Part shown: positions 1 through 6,459 of the stretch, in pieces | Layout of the letters: each line of letters begins with the position of its first letter | Position numbering within the stretch: position 1 is the first letter of the stretch | Assembly (NCBI GenBank): GCA_964443785.1 | Contig: CAYUER010000004.1 | Coordinates: 1 to 48,572 of the forward strand | Origin: CALMZN01 sp964443785 | Lineage (GTDB): Bacteria; Patescibacteriota; Patescibacteriia; UBA1558; GWA2-36-10 | Length of the DNA: 48,572 nt | Reading direction: 5' to 3' | Notes under the pieces: generated by a model | The model's input: the letters and a program-made list of their open reading frames with translations, nothing else | Told to the model about the DNA's origin: nothing | The model's database searches: none | Program-made: the position numbers and the translations under genes

Positions 1-801
1 GAGTAGCATGGCCACAGTCATCGGGCCCACGCCACCAGGCACTGGAGTGATATGACTTACTTTTTCAAAAACAGCCGTATAGTCGACATCACCTACTATA
101 TGATTGTTATCAATTTTGTTGGTACCGACGTCAATGACAATTGCCTGGTCTTTGACCATGTCTTCTTTGATGAAAAATGGCTGACCAATAGCCACAATCA
201 AAATATCAGCAAGGCTTGAATATTTCTTTAACTCCGGATTTTTGGGATCGACTAGCTGTGCTTGGATATTTTTGTCAGCCAAGACCTTGGTCAGTGGTTG
301 GAAAAAGACATCGCCCTTGGCTACGATGACAGCGGATTTATTATCTAGGTTTTCTTGAGTGGACTCAATCAGTTTCCAGATACCTAGAGCCAAACCAGGG
401 ATAAAGTCACTTGTCCCGGCTAATAATTTTTGGATATTGTCAGGATGAAAACCATCGACATCTTTTTTGGGATCAATAGCCTTGATAATAGCATTGGTAT
501 CTAGATGTTCAGGTAGTGGTAGTTGGACCAGAATAGCATCAGTGAATTCGTCTTTATTTAGAAAATCAATGGTTTCCAAAACTTGTTCCATAGTGATATT
601 TTCAGGCATTAGATATTCATGAAATTCAATGCCTATTTTTTCACAAGCTTTTTTCTTGAGACTGACATATAGTCGAGAGGCTGGATTATCGCCTACCAAA
701 ATCACAGCCAAAGATGGGTGTAAATCATTAGACTTTATTTCTACAGTGAGATCTTGTTGTATGTCGGCAGCCAATGCTTTGCCGTCTATTATTTTGTCCA
801 T
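1..801 (-). CDS. folD: Bifunctional methylenetetrahydrofolate dehydrogenase/cyclohydrolase FolD (3' end cut off)
   Basis: FolD oxidises 5,10-methylene-THF to methenyl-THF with NAD(P)+ and hydrolyses that to 10-formyl-THF in the cytoplasm. The translation from the ATG at 801 starts MDKIIDGKALA and shows the family's features: YVSLKKKACEKIG (the K of the YxxxK-type active site), VQLPLPEHLD, DVDGFHP and, just before the window edge, PGGVGPMTVAMLL. 267 codons are visible; FolD is usually about 280-300 residues, so only the last few dozen are missing. It lies 3 bases downstream of glyA on the same strand. Serine hydroxymethyltransferase makes its substrate, so the two form a one-carbon operon. No Shine-Dalgarno sequence precedes the ATG, as for most genes here. 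Identification is confident. Confidence 0.95.
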   Translation of the reverse strand, partial: MDKIIDGKALAADIQQDLTVEIKSNDLHPSLAVILVGDNPASRLYVSLKKKACEKIGIEFHEYLMPENITMEQVLETIDFLNKDEFTDAILVQLPLPEHLDTNAIIKAIDPKKDVDGFHPDNIQKLLAGTSDFIPGLALGIWKLIESTQENLDNKSAVIVAKGDVFFQPLTKVLADKNIQAQLVDPKNPELKKYSSLADILIVAIGQPFFIKEDMVKDQAIVIDVGTNKIDNNHIVGDVDYTAVFEKVSHITPVPGGVGPMTVAMLL

Positions 802-804
802 ATT

Positions 805-2067
805 TTACAATTCCGGATAAAGAGGAAATTGCTTCATTAATTCTAAAATATTTTTTTGATTTTGATTAGTGACTTTTTTATTTTTTAAAGTATCAATAAT
901 AACATCAGCAATTATCTCCATATCTTTTTCTTTCAAGCCTCTGGTCGTCAAGGCAGCTGTACCTAGTCTGATGCCAGATGGATCCATCGGTTTTCTAGTA
1001 TCAAAAGGAATCATATTTTTGTTGGTGTAGATATGGACTTGGTCGAGTAAGTTTTCAGCTTCTTGACCAGATAGGCCCAAAGGGGTGACGTCGATCAGTA
1101 AGAGGTGGTTGTCAGTACCGCCAGAGACCATTCTGATGCCCGCTTCTTTAAATTTATTTTCCAGAGTTTTACAGTTTTTTAAAATTTGTTTTTGGTATTC
1201 TTTAAACTCAGGCAATAGTGCTTCTTGAAAAGCTACAGCTTTGGCAGCAACTATGTGCTCTAGTGGTCCGCCTTGAAACCCAGGGAAAACAGCGCTGTCA
1301 ATTTTTTGGGCTAAATTTTTTTTATTTTCATGGTCTAGGCGGTCATTAATTTTACATAAAATCATAGCGCCCCTAGGTCCGCGTAAAGTTTTGTGAGTAG
1401 TAGTAGTGACTACATCAGCCACTGGCACAGGATCGGGGTGTAGACCAGCGGCGACTAGGCCAGCAATGTGTGCCATATCTACCATGAGATAGGCACCCAC
1501 TTCATCGGCAATACTTTTGAATTTATCAAAATCAATTTGGCGTGAATAAGCAGATGCTCCAGCTAAAATTATTTTTGGTTTATGGGTGATAGCTTGCTGG
1601 CGCACTTCGTCAAAATCAATTAATTCAGTTTCTTTATTTACTCCGTAGCTGACAAAGTTGTAAGACTTGCCAGAAAAATTGACTGGATGTCCGTGGGTCA
1701 AGTGTCCACCATGCGCTAGAGAAAATCCCAAGATAGTATCATGTAAATTGGCCATAGCCATGTAGGCTTCGGCATTGGCCTGAGAGCCAGAGTGCGGCTG
1801 GACATTAGCGTGTTCTGCTCCAAACAATTTTTTGGCGCGATCAATAGCCAGAGTTTCGGCTTGGTCGATAAATTCATTACCACCATAGTATCTTTTGTTG
1901 GGGTAGCCTTCGGCGTATTTATTGGTTAAGATCGAGCCCGCCGCTTCCAAGACAGCCAGAGAAACAAAATTTTCTGAAGCAATCATTTCAGCGCCTTGGC
2001 GCTCGCGATCTAGTTCGGCGTTTATAATTTGGGCTATTTCTGGATCTTGGTTTAATAAATTTTTCAT
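805..2067 (-). CDS. glyA: Serine hydroxymethyltransferase GlyA
   Basis: A PLP enzyme that interconverts serine + THF and glycine + 5,10-methylene-THF. From the chosen ATG at 2067 (MKNLLNQDPEIAQ) the protein has 420 residues, the usual family length. Visible motifs are MIASENFVS (residues 28-36), the glycine-rich YAEGYPNKRYYGG stretch (51-63), PHSGSQAN (91-98), and the PLP-binding lysine K226 in TTTTHKTLRGPRGA. An in-frame ATG 24 bases upstream (2091) would add MILNKIIK, which the family does not need. Neither start has a Shine-Dalgarno sequence. It is followed after 3 bases by folD. The upstream region is broken by the scaffold gap, so the promoter can only be guessed. Confidence 0.96.
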   Translation of the reverse strand: MKNLLNQDPEIAQIINAELDRERQGAEMIASENFVSLAVLEAAGSILTNKYAEGYPNKRYYGGNEFIDQAETLAIDRAKKLFGAEHANVQPHSGSQANAEAYMAMANLHDTILGFSLAHGGHLTHGHPVNFSGKSYNFVSYGVNKETELIDFDEVRQQAITHKPKIILAGASAYSRQIDFDKFKSIADEVGAYLMVDMAHIAGLVAAGLHPDPVPVADVVTTTTHKTLRGPRGAMILCKINDRLDHENKKNLAQKIDSAVFPGFQGGPLEHIVAAKAVAFQEALLPEFKEYQKQILKNCKTLENKFKEAGIRMVSGGTDNHLLLIDVTPLGLSGQEAENLLDQVHIYTNKNMIPFDTRKPMDPSGIRLGTAALTTRGLKEKDMEIIADVIIDTLKNKKVTNQNQKNILELMKQFPLYPEL

Positions 2068-2078
2068 TTTGATTATTT

Positions 2079-2133
2079 TATTTAGTATCAATCTGTTATT
2101 TAGTTTATCATAACAGCCATTAACTGCAATATT
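2079..2133. repeat. 55-bp sequence, left copy, abutting the scaffold gap
   Basis: The last 55 bases before the run of N are identical to the 55 bases directly after it (2234-2288). Both copies end or begin exactly at the gap edge. This is what two contigs look like when they share a k-mer overlap but were joined with a fixed-size gap. Confidence 0.9.
2102..2129 (-). promoter_or_regulatory. Possible glyA promoter
   Basis: On the minus strand TTGCAG (2124-2129), 16 bases, then TAAACT (2102-2107) with an upstream TG. It lies 35 bases before the glyA ATG. The match is mediocre, and the same bases recur on the other side of the scaffold gap, so confidence is low. Confidence 0.3.
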
Positions 2134-2233
2134 NNNNNNNNNNNNNNNNNNNNNNNNNNNNNNNNNNNNNNNNNNNNNNNNNNNNNNNNNNNNNNNNNNN
2201 NNNNNNNNNNNNNNNNNNNNNNNNNNNNNNNNN
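2134..2233. other. Scaffold gap of exactly 100 N
   Basis: A run of 100 N, a conventional placeholder length. Any open reading frame spanning it (for example 2100-2339 on the minus strand) is meaningless. See the repeat entries on either side: the gap is probably spurious. Confidence 0.98.
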
Positions 2234-2288
2234 TATTTAGTATCAATCTGTTATTTAGTTTATCATAACAGCCATTAACTGCAATATT
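2234..2288. repeat. 55-bp sequence, right copy, abutting the scaffold gap
   Basis: Identical base for base to 2079-2133, starting at the first base after the N run. Collapsing the two copies would put the glyA start about 230 bases after the stop of the minus-strand orphan gene at 2336-2632. Confidence 0.9.
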
Positions 2289-2290
2289 AT

Positions 2291-2330
2291 AAAAAAATTG
2301 CGCCCCTCGACCGGTGATCGGACGAGGGGC
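2291..2330 (-). terminator. Intrinsic terminator of the 98-aa orphan gene
   Basis: On the minus strand an 8-bp GC stem (2323-2330 with 2302-2309, GCCCCTCG/CGAGGGGC) is followed within a few bases by seven T (2291-2297). It starts 5 bases past the stop codon of the gene at 2336-2632. Confidence 0.8.
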
Positions 2331-2335
2331 AGAAT

Positions 2336-2632
2336 TCAAGCAGAGGTGCGCTCCATGGTAGCCTTGTAGTGATGATCGAGCATGTCGCTGATCTTCCGAG
2401 CGTCGAGATTCATGCTCTTGAGCATTTCTTGGAACTTGGCATCCTGGGGGATGCGTCCGTTGTTGATGAAGATGGGGATCAGGACACCACTAAAGAGTCC
2501 TGAGTTTTCGTGACCATCTTCTTGCATGGTCCTCAGTCTCTTCAGGGTAGACCAGAAGTGCTCGTCTTCTAGATTCGCCACCCAATGGATAGCGTGACTT
2601 TCGAAATGGAGAAGAGTAGGTTGTTTTGCCAC
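2336..2632 (-). CDS. Orphan GC-rich small protein, related to the gene at 4316-4780
   Basis: I do not recognise this 98-residue soluble protein. It starts at GTG (2632), preceded at ideal distance by a strong Shine-Dalgarno AAGGAGG; almost no other gene in the window has one. It has its own sigma70-type promoter and its own terminator, so it forms a monocistronic cassette. Base composition (about half G+C by eye) and codon use differ clearly from its AT-rich neighbours. Residues about 46-82 (from LFSGVLIPIF to DARKIS) align without gaps to about residues 48-84 of the protein at 4316-4780: F, PI, G, IP, F and IS are shared at identical spacing, and many other positions are conservative. It lacks the C-terminal helix-turn-helix of that relative. 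Function unknown; a mobile-element or phage-derived regulator is one possibility. Confidence 0.75.
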   Translation of the reverse strand: MAKQPTLLHFESHAIHWVANLEDEHFWSTLKRLRTMQEDGHENSGLFSGVLIPIFINNGRIPQDAKFQEMLKSMNLDARKISDMLDHHYKATMERTSA

Positions 2633-2678
2633 AAGCTTCCTCCTTGAAGAACGATGAACGGTTGTACGGGAACATCTT

Positions 2679-2707
2679 ATACTAACATTTATTGGCTATT
2701 TAGTCAA
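2679..2707 (-). promoter_or_regulatory. Sigma70-type promoter of the 98-aa orphan gene
   Basis: Minus strand: TTGACT (2702-2707), exactly 17 bases, TAGTAT (2679-2684). The -35 context TTGACTAAAT is shared with the promoter at 4841-4869 of its relative. The leader is about 40 bases and ends in AAGGAGG. Confidence 0.75.
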
Positions 2708-2715
2708 TAGCGTCA

Positions 2716-2744
2716 TTTGCCTGAAAGTACAGCTTTGCTATAAA
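2716..2744 (+). promoter_or_regulatory. Promoter of rlmH
   Basis: TTTGCC (2716-2721), 17 bases, TATAAA (2739-2744) with an extended -10 TGC. It is divergent from the orphan-gene promoter and sits 22 bases before the rlmH ATG. Confidence 0.6.
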
Positions 2745-2766
2745 ATAGAAGATATACATCATATTT

Positions 2767-3228
2767 ATGTTAAAAATCACTATAGTAGCGGTCGGTAAAA
2801 TCAAAGAGAAATTTTGGCAAACAGCCATAGAGGAATATAGCAAAAGATTGAAGCCATATGCTGTACTTAATTTTGTAGAAATAAAAGCTGAGTCATTTTC
2901 TAGTCAAAATAAAAAACAGGCACAAGCTAATGAAAATCAACGTCTTATAAATGCTTTAGAAAAATATAATAAACAAAATGTTTATTTATTAGCAGAAGCT
3001 GGTCAAGAATTTGATTCTCTAAAATTTGCAAAATTTATGGCCAAGCAGTCAGAGATTATTTTAGTCATTGGCGGAGCCTTGGGTTGGGCAGAGGAGATCA
3101 AACAAAAATATCCACAAACAATTTCTTTGTCTCAGCTGACTATGCCTCATGAGATGGCGAGAGTAGTCTTACTAGAGCAAATATATAGAGCTGTGAGTAT
3201 TATCAAAGGCAAAGAATATCATTATTAA
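2767..3228 (+). CDS. rlmH: 23S rRNA (pseudouridine1915-N3)-methyltransferase RlmH
   Basis: A SPOUT-family SAM methyltransferase that modifies pseudouridine 1915 in helix 69 of 23S rRNA on the assembled ribosome. The 153-residue length matches the family (about 155). It starts LKITIVAVGKIKEKFW. It has the knot signature VIGGALGW (about residues 100-107) and LSQLTMPHEMARVVLLEQIYRA, and ends GKEYHY; most members end YHK or YHR. Monocistronic by layout: its own promoter lies upstream and the sdpR promoter begins 9 bases past its stop. No Shine-Dalgarno sequence. Confidence 0.95.
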   Translation: MLKITIVAVGKIKEKFWQTAIEEYSKRLKPYAVLNFVEIKAESFSSQNKKQAQANENQRLINALEKYNKQNVYLLAEAGQEFDSLKFAKFMAKQSEIILVIGGALGWAEEIKQKYPQTISLSQLTMPHEMARVVLLEQIYRAVSIIKGKEYHY

Positions 3229-3255
3229 GTAGTTTCTTGACTACTTTTTATTTTT
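3227..3255 (+). terminator. Weak hairpin after rlmH, overlapping the sdpR promoter
   Basis: AAGTAG (3227-3232) pairs with CTACTT (3241-3246) and T-rich sequence follows. The right arm overlaps the -35 hexamer of the next promoter, so termination and initiation signals share bases. The stem is only 6 bp. Confidence 0.4.
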
Positions 3256-3265
3256 ACTATATAAT
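3237..3265 (+). promoter_or_regulatory. Promoter of the sdpR-sdpI operon
   Basis: TTGACT (3237-3242), 17 bases, TATAAT (3260-3265): close to consensus with optimal spacing. It is followed directly by the inverted-repeat operator. Confidence 0.8.
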
Positions 3266-3290
3266 TAGATATATATCTAAATATCTAATT
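3263..3290 (+). promoter_or_regulatory. Inverted-repeat operator, probably for the ArsR/SdpR-type repressor
   Basis: AATTAGATAT (3263-3272) and ATATCTAATT (3281-3290) form perfect 10-bp inverted arms. They overlap the -10 box and the expected transcription start. An inner palindrome TTAGATATATATCTAA (3265-3280) overlaps the left arm. Position and symmetry fit autorepression by the ArsR-fold protein encoded just downstream; this is inference. Confidence 0.65.
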
Positions 3291-3298
3291 AAATAGCC

Positions 3299-3568
3299 AT
3301 GTCTTTGACTAAAACCTTTGCTGCTCTATCAGAACCAAATCGCCAGAAGATTTTGGATTTATTGAAAAAAGGCGAGTTGTCGGTCAATGAAATTGGTAAA
3401 TATCTAGATGTGACTACTCCGACTTTGTCTCATCACCTCGATATTTTGAAAAGAGCTGATTTGATTTCTAGTCGTCGTAGCGGTCAGCAAATTATTTATT
3501 CTCTAAACTTTAGTATTTTAGAAGAAGTAGCCGAAAAAATTGCGAAATTTTTAGCAATTAAAAAATAA
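3299..3568 (+). CDS. sdpR: ArsR/SdpR-type winged-helix transcriptional repressor
   Basis: 89 residues covering one ArsR-type winged-helix domain: ALSEPNRQKILDLL (residues 9-22), recognition-helix region VTTPTLSHHLDILKRADLI (about 38-56), and a wing with RRSGQQIIYSL. It contains no cysteine and no obvious metal-binding ELCVCDL-like motif, so it is not a metal sensor. The downstream gene is SdpI-like. In Bacillus subtilis, SdpR represses sdpRI until SdpI sequesters it at the membrane upon SDP-toxin binding. The same gene pairing and an inverted repeat over the promoter suggest an autoregulated two-gene unit. It starts 8 bases after the operator without a Shine-Dalgarno sequence, so the mRNA leader is short. 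Confidence 0.85.
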   Translation: MSLTKTFAALSEPNRQKILDLLKKGELSVNEIGKYLDVTTPTLSHHLDILKRADLISSRRSGQQIIYSLNFSILEEVAEKIAKFLAIKK

Positions 3569-3587
3569 ATAATAATAAATTAAATTT

Positions 3588-4253
3588 ATGAGATCAGCAA
3601 TTAAATTGAGTTGGAAAAGCGAAGCTTGGTGTATCTTGGTCACCTTGGCGACTGTGGCTTTGAGTTTTTATTTTTATGCGCACTTTCCTGAGCAGGTAGT
3701 GGGTCATTGGAATTTTGCTGGCCAGCCAGATGACTGGACTAGTAGAGCCGGCGGTGCTTTTGGTATGGTAGGAGTTTTGATTTTTATGTATGTTTTATTT
3801 TTGGCTTTGCCAATGCTTGATCCCAAAAAAGATCGTTATGCGGATTTTGAAAAAGTTTATCATTTGTTCAAGAATATCATGGTAACTTTTTTTGCTGTTA
3901 TTTATGTTTTATCTGGTCTATATAATTTAGGTTATCCGATTCAGATTCAATTTTGGGTGCCCTGGTTGGTTGGTTTATTGATGATTTTGATTGGCAATTA
4001 TTTAGGTAAATTGAAACGCAATTGGTTTGTCGGTATCAAAACACCTTGGACTCTGTCATCGGAAAATGTCTGGAACAAAACTCATCGGGTCGGTGGCTGG
4101 ATGTTTATCGTCTTTGGTGTTTGCATCATCATCTCACCAAATTTACCCTATGCCTGGGGCGCTGGTATATTTGTCGGTGGTGCGGTACTAGCTACTTTTG
4201 GCTCAATGCTCTATTCCTATATAGTGTATCTACAAGAGAAAAAAAATAAGTAA
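3588..4253 (+). CDS. sdpI: SdpI-family integral membrane protein (immunity/signal protein)
   Basis: 221 residues with about six hydrophobic segments (roughly 15-32, 57-75, 96-112, 123-139, 168-184, 187-210). The N-terminal DUF1648-like part has FPEQVVGHWNFAGQPDDW (residues 33-50). The SdpI signature RNWFVGIKTPWTLSSENVW is at 144-162. In Bacillus, SdpI gives immunity to the SDP cannibalism peptide and titrates SdpR. Here it follows the SdpR-like gene by 19 bases. No toxin genes (sdpABC) are visible nearby, so the role may be defence against neighbours' toxins or envelope-stress sensing. It is convergent with the orphan gene at 4316-4780. Confidence 0.88.
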   Translation: MRSAIKLSWKSEAWCILVTLATVALSFYFYAHFPEQVVGHWNFAGQPDDWTSRAGGAFGMVGVLIFMYVLFLALPMLDPKKDRYADFEKVYHLFKNIMVTFFAVIYVLSGLYNLGYPIQIQFWVPWLVGLLMILIGNYLGKLKRNWFVGIKTPWTLSSENVWNKTHRVGGWMFIVFGVCIIISPNLPYAWGAGIFVGGAVLATFGSMLYSYIVYLQEKKNK

Positions 4254-4305
4254 AAAAAATTCAGGGCTCGTCTCGCTCTGCGTGAGCAGTAGCGGACGAG
4301 CCCTG
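4252..4305 (-). terminator. Intrinsic terminator of the 156-aa orphan gene
   Basis: On the minus strand an 11-bp GC-rich stem (4295-4305 with 4262-4272, CAGGGCTCGTC and complement) has an extra inner GCTC/GAGC stem. It runs into AATTTTTTTTA. It resembles the terminator of the related orphan gene in style and placement. Confidence 0.8.
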
Positions 4306-4315
4306 TGTTGTGTGC

Positions 4316-4780
4316 TTAGTGCACGCGGAGTCCCAGCCTGCGGGCCGTCAGTTCTAGCGCAGTAATGGCCTCGATGCGCCAGTGTCCTTTCTCATCCTTG
4401 GTGGCCCTCAGCTTTTTGGCTGCGATCAGTCGCCGCACTTCTCGTGGCGGTAGCCACAAGATTTGTGCTGCTTCGATGCAGCTGATGTGTCCGCTGAGCT
4501 GTTCAAAGATGAGGCGGATGTTCTCGCTGATGTCATGGGGATTTACTCTCAGCCTTCGGCAAAGCTGGGTAAAATCCATGTTCTCCGGGATGATGCCATC
4601 GGACAGGATAATGGGCCTGTAGATGTCGTTGAACACCCTGACTTCATTGTCCTGTTTGCTGCCATGTCGTGCCAGCGAGATGCTGTAGACCAGGTTCACA
4701 GCCTCTTTGAACACCTCCTTTTGGATGTCGTCAGCCTTGGCCCACCAGGACAAGCAGGGGATCTCTTGGTTCAGGTCCAT
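4316..4780 (-). CDS. Orphan GC-rich protein with C-terminal excisionase-type helix-turn-helix
   Basis: 154 residues from the ATG at 4780, which follows a near-perfect Shine-Dalgarno AAGGAGGTGA at ideal spacing. A GTG 6 bases upstream lies inside that Shine-Dalgarno sequence and is rejected. The N-terminal part (about residues 1-90) contains the block VFNDIYRPIILSDG.IP, which aligns without gaps to the protein at 2336-2632. The C-terminal part (about 98-148) reads as an excisionase/MerR-like HTH: SCIEAAQILWLPPREVRRLI, then KKLRATKDEKGHWRIE. That suggests DNA binding. GC content is well above the neighbours, and codon use is shifted to GC-ending codons. It has its own promoter and terminator. 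Function unknown; the family pairing with the smaller orphan suggests a transferred or phage-derived regulatory module. Confidence 0.78.
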   Translation of the reverse strand: MDLNQEIPCLSWWAKADDIQKEVFKEAVNLVYSISLARHGSKQDNEVRVFNDIYRPIILSDGIIPENMDFTQLCRRLRVNPHDISENIRLIFEQLSGHISCIEAAQILWLPPREVRRLIAAKKLRATKDEKGHWRIEAITALELTARRLGLRVH

Positions 4781-4840
4781 GTTCACCTCCTTGTAGACGT
4801 TGCATTGTGTGCGGTTGCCGGGCTAAAAGAGCGGAGGCGT

Positions 4841-4869
4841 ATTATGCACTATTTTAGAGATTTAGTCAA
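4841..4869 (-). promoter_or_regulatory. Sigma70-type promoter of the 156-aa orphan gene
   Basis: Minus strand: TTGACT (4864-4869), 17 bases, CATAAT (4841-4846). It shares the TTGACTAAAT block with the promoter of the other orphan gene. The leader is about 50-60 bases, GC-rich, and ends in the strong Shine-Dalgarno sequence. The promoter overlaps the last codons of elp3. Confidence 0.75.
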
Positions 4870-6459
4870 GTAGGTGCCCTGAAGTTTGTAGCCTAGTTTG
4901 CGATAGTAATTGCGGACACCAATGCCAGAAATAACGGCTATTTTTTTTATTTTATAGTCGCGAGTGATTGTTTCAGCTTCTTGCATGAGGCGTTTGCCTA
5001 GGCCCAGGTGTTGGGTTTTGCCAATTTCATCATCCAGATTTTCATCGTAGACTGGTATCATCTGGCCATAGACATGGAGCTCGCGCACGATAGAGGCACT
5101 TTTGAGCTCCGGAAAGATGTTATTTTTTAAATCATGATTGATACGCAAACGCAAAAAAGCATAGACCTTGCTGCGGTCTTTATTTTCAAAGCTTAAAAAT
5201 ATTTCTTTACCACCACTAGCGTCATATTCGCGGTGGACCAATTCTAAATCTTTGAGTTCATATTTATCATCGCGCACTTCGCGACAGCGTAAGCACTGAC
5301 AAGAGGCTCCCTGTTTTTTGAGTTCAGCTTGTAAAAATTGGCGGAGATTAGTTATTTTATTGCCAGCTACTATACTTTCTTCTGGAATATCGCGAATCAG
5401 GCGATTGATACGCATGTAGGGTGGGACTATTTTTTTGACAGCGAGGAGCAAATCCAGCAATTGTTTTTTGGTATATGGTTTATATTTTTTAGCTTTGTAC
5501 CAGCCATAGAGTTCAGCAAATTCGTTGACTACACAGGGATATATTTTGATTTGGTCAGGTTGCAAATCAGGGGAGTTGAAAACATACTGAAACATAGCCA
5601 AATCTTTTTTGGGAGTAGAGCCAGGTAAATCTGGCATATAGTGGTGATCTACTTTGAAGCCGGTTTCTTTGAGTAGGTGAGTAGCCTTGATACTTTGCTC
5701 AATACTATGTCCGCGTTTGATGAGCTCTAGTATTTTATTATCAGTATGCTGGACACCGAGCTGGACGCGTGTGGTACCCAGTCGACGCATTTTTTTAAGC
5801 TCAGTCGGGTTGATATAGTCTGGTCTAGTTTCTAGAGTCAGACCAATGATTTTATATTTAGCAGTTTCGTTTATTTTTTGTTCTTTTTCCAAAGTAAAAG
5901 CTTTTCTTTTTTTCTTTTGGCCGAATATGTTGGCGGCATAAAAACAATCACGGATAAATTCATCTTGATAGTGAGTAGGATAGACAGACCAAGTGCCACC
6001 CAAGACCAGTATTTCTAGTTTGTCGACAGCGTGTCCATTATTTTCTAGAGCTTGGATGCGCATAGTCACCTGGCGAAAGGGATCAAAGAGATTCATCTTG
6101 GCCCGGGCGGCGGCTGGCTCATTGGACAGATAGCTTTTGGGCATGCCGACCTCTGTCGGGCAGTAGACACATTTGCCAGGGCAGACAAAGGGCTTGGTGA
6201 GCACCGTGATGACTGATACGCCTGATAGTGTTCGTACAGCTCTTTTTTTGAGTAGCTGTTCGAAGCTACTATCAGCTTTTATTTTATTTTTTTTCAACAA
6301 TTGACGATAGGCAAAAATCAAGGTAGCCTTAGTATTGGCTGGCAGTTTGCGAGAGCTAAAAGATTGGCGCAATTGTTTAGAAAAATCCAAATCAGTGGCA
6401 TATTTTTGCCCCATGAGCTCCAGCACAATTTCTTCGTATATTTTATTATTTTTTTCCAT
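4849..6459 (-). CDS. elp3: Elp3-like tRNA U34 carboxymethyltransferase (radical SAM + GNAT)
   Basis: Elp3 uses acetyl-CoA and a radical SAM cluster to install carboxymethyl (cm5) on wobble uridine 34 of tRNA. From the ATG at 6459 the protein has 536 residues, the full family length (about 530-550). The cluster cysteines are C93, C97 and C100 (VCPGKCVYCPTEVG). Next come SYLSNEPAAARA, LEILVLGGTWSVYP, LTLETRPDY and MPDLPGS. The C-terminal GNAT domain (about 390-536) has SIVRELHVYGQMIPV, QHLGLGKRLM and ISGIGVRNYYRKLGYKLQGTY, closely like eukaryotic Elp3. The frame is open upstream to 6606 but that extension is not family-like. The chosen start overlaps the divergent methyltransferase start by two bases. 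No other Elongator subunits are seen, as expected for bacterial stand-alone Elp3. Confidence 0.93.
   Translation of the reverse strand: MEKNNKIYEEIVLELMGQKYATDLDFSKQLRQSFSSRKLPANTKATLIFAYRQLLKKNKIKADSSFEQLLKKRAVRTLSGVSVITVLTKPFVCPGKCVYCPTEVGMPKSYLSNEPAAARAKMNLFDPFRQVTMRIQALENNGHAVDKLEILVLGGTWSVYPTHYQDEFIRDCFYAANIFGQKKKRKAFTLEKEQKINETAKYKIIGLTLETRPDYINPTELKKMRRLGTTRVQLGVQHTDNKILELIKRGHSIEQSIKATHLLKETGFKVDHHYMPDLPGSTPKKDLAMFQYVFNSPDLQPDQIKIYPCVVNEFAELYGWYKAKKYKPYTKKQLLDLLLAVKKIVPPYMRINRLIRDIPEESIVAGNKITNLRQFLQAELKKQGASCQCLRCREVRDDKYELKDLELVHREYDASGGKEIFLSFENKDRSKVYAFLRLRINHDLKNNIFPELKSASIVRELHVYGQMIPVYDENLDDEIGKTQHLGLGKRLMQEAETITRDYKIKKIAVISGIGVRNYYRKLGYKLQGTYLTKSLK

Noticed and set aside
2100..2339. 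Minus-strand open frame of 79 codons across the N run
   Set aside because: Its middle third is undetermined sequence and both ends lie in the duplicated 55-mer and a terminator.
2490..2675. Minus-strand 61-codon frame overlapping the 98-aa orphan gene
   Set aside because: The strong Shine-Dalgarno sequence and GTG start belong to the other frame, whose product resembles the second orphan protein; this frame is a shadow.
4463..4873. Plus-strand 136-codon frame
   Set aside because: Antisense to the GC-rich orphan gene at 4316-4780, which has promoter, Shine-Dalgarno sequence, terminator and a recognisable HTH; GC-rich DNA leaves long antisense frames open.
6335..6457. N-terminal extension of the Trm9-like protein
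   Set aside because: Antisense to elp3 coding sequence; the family N-terminus begins at the ATG at 6458.
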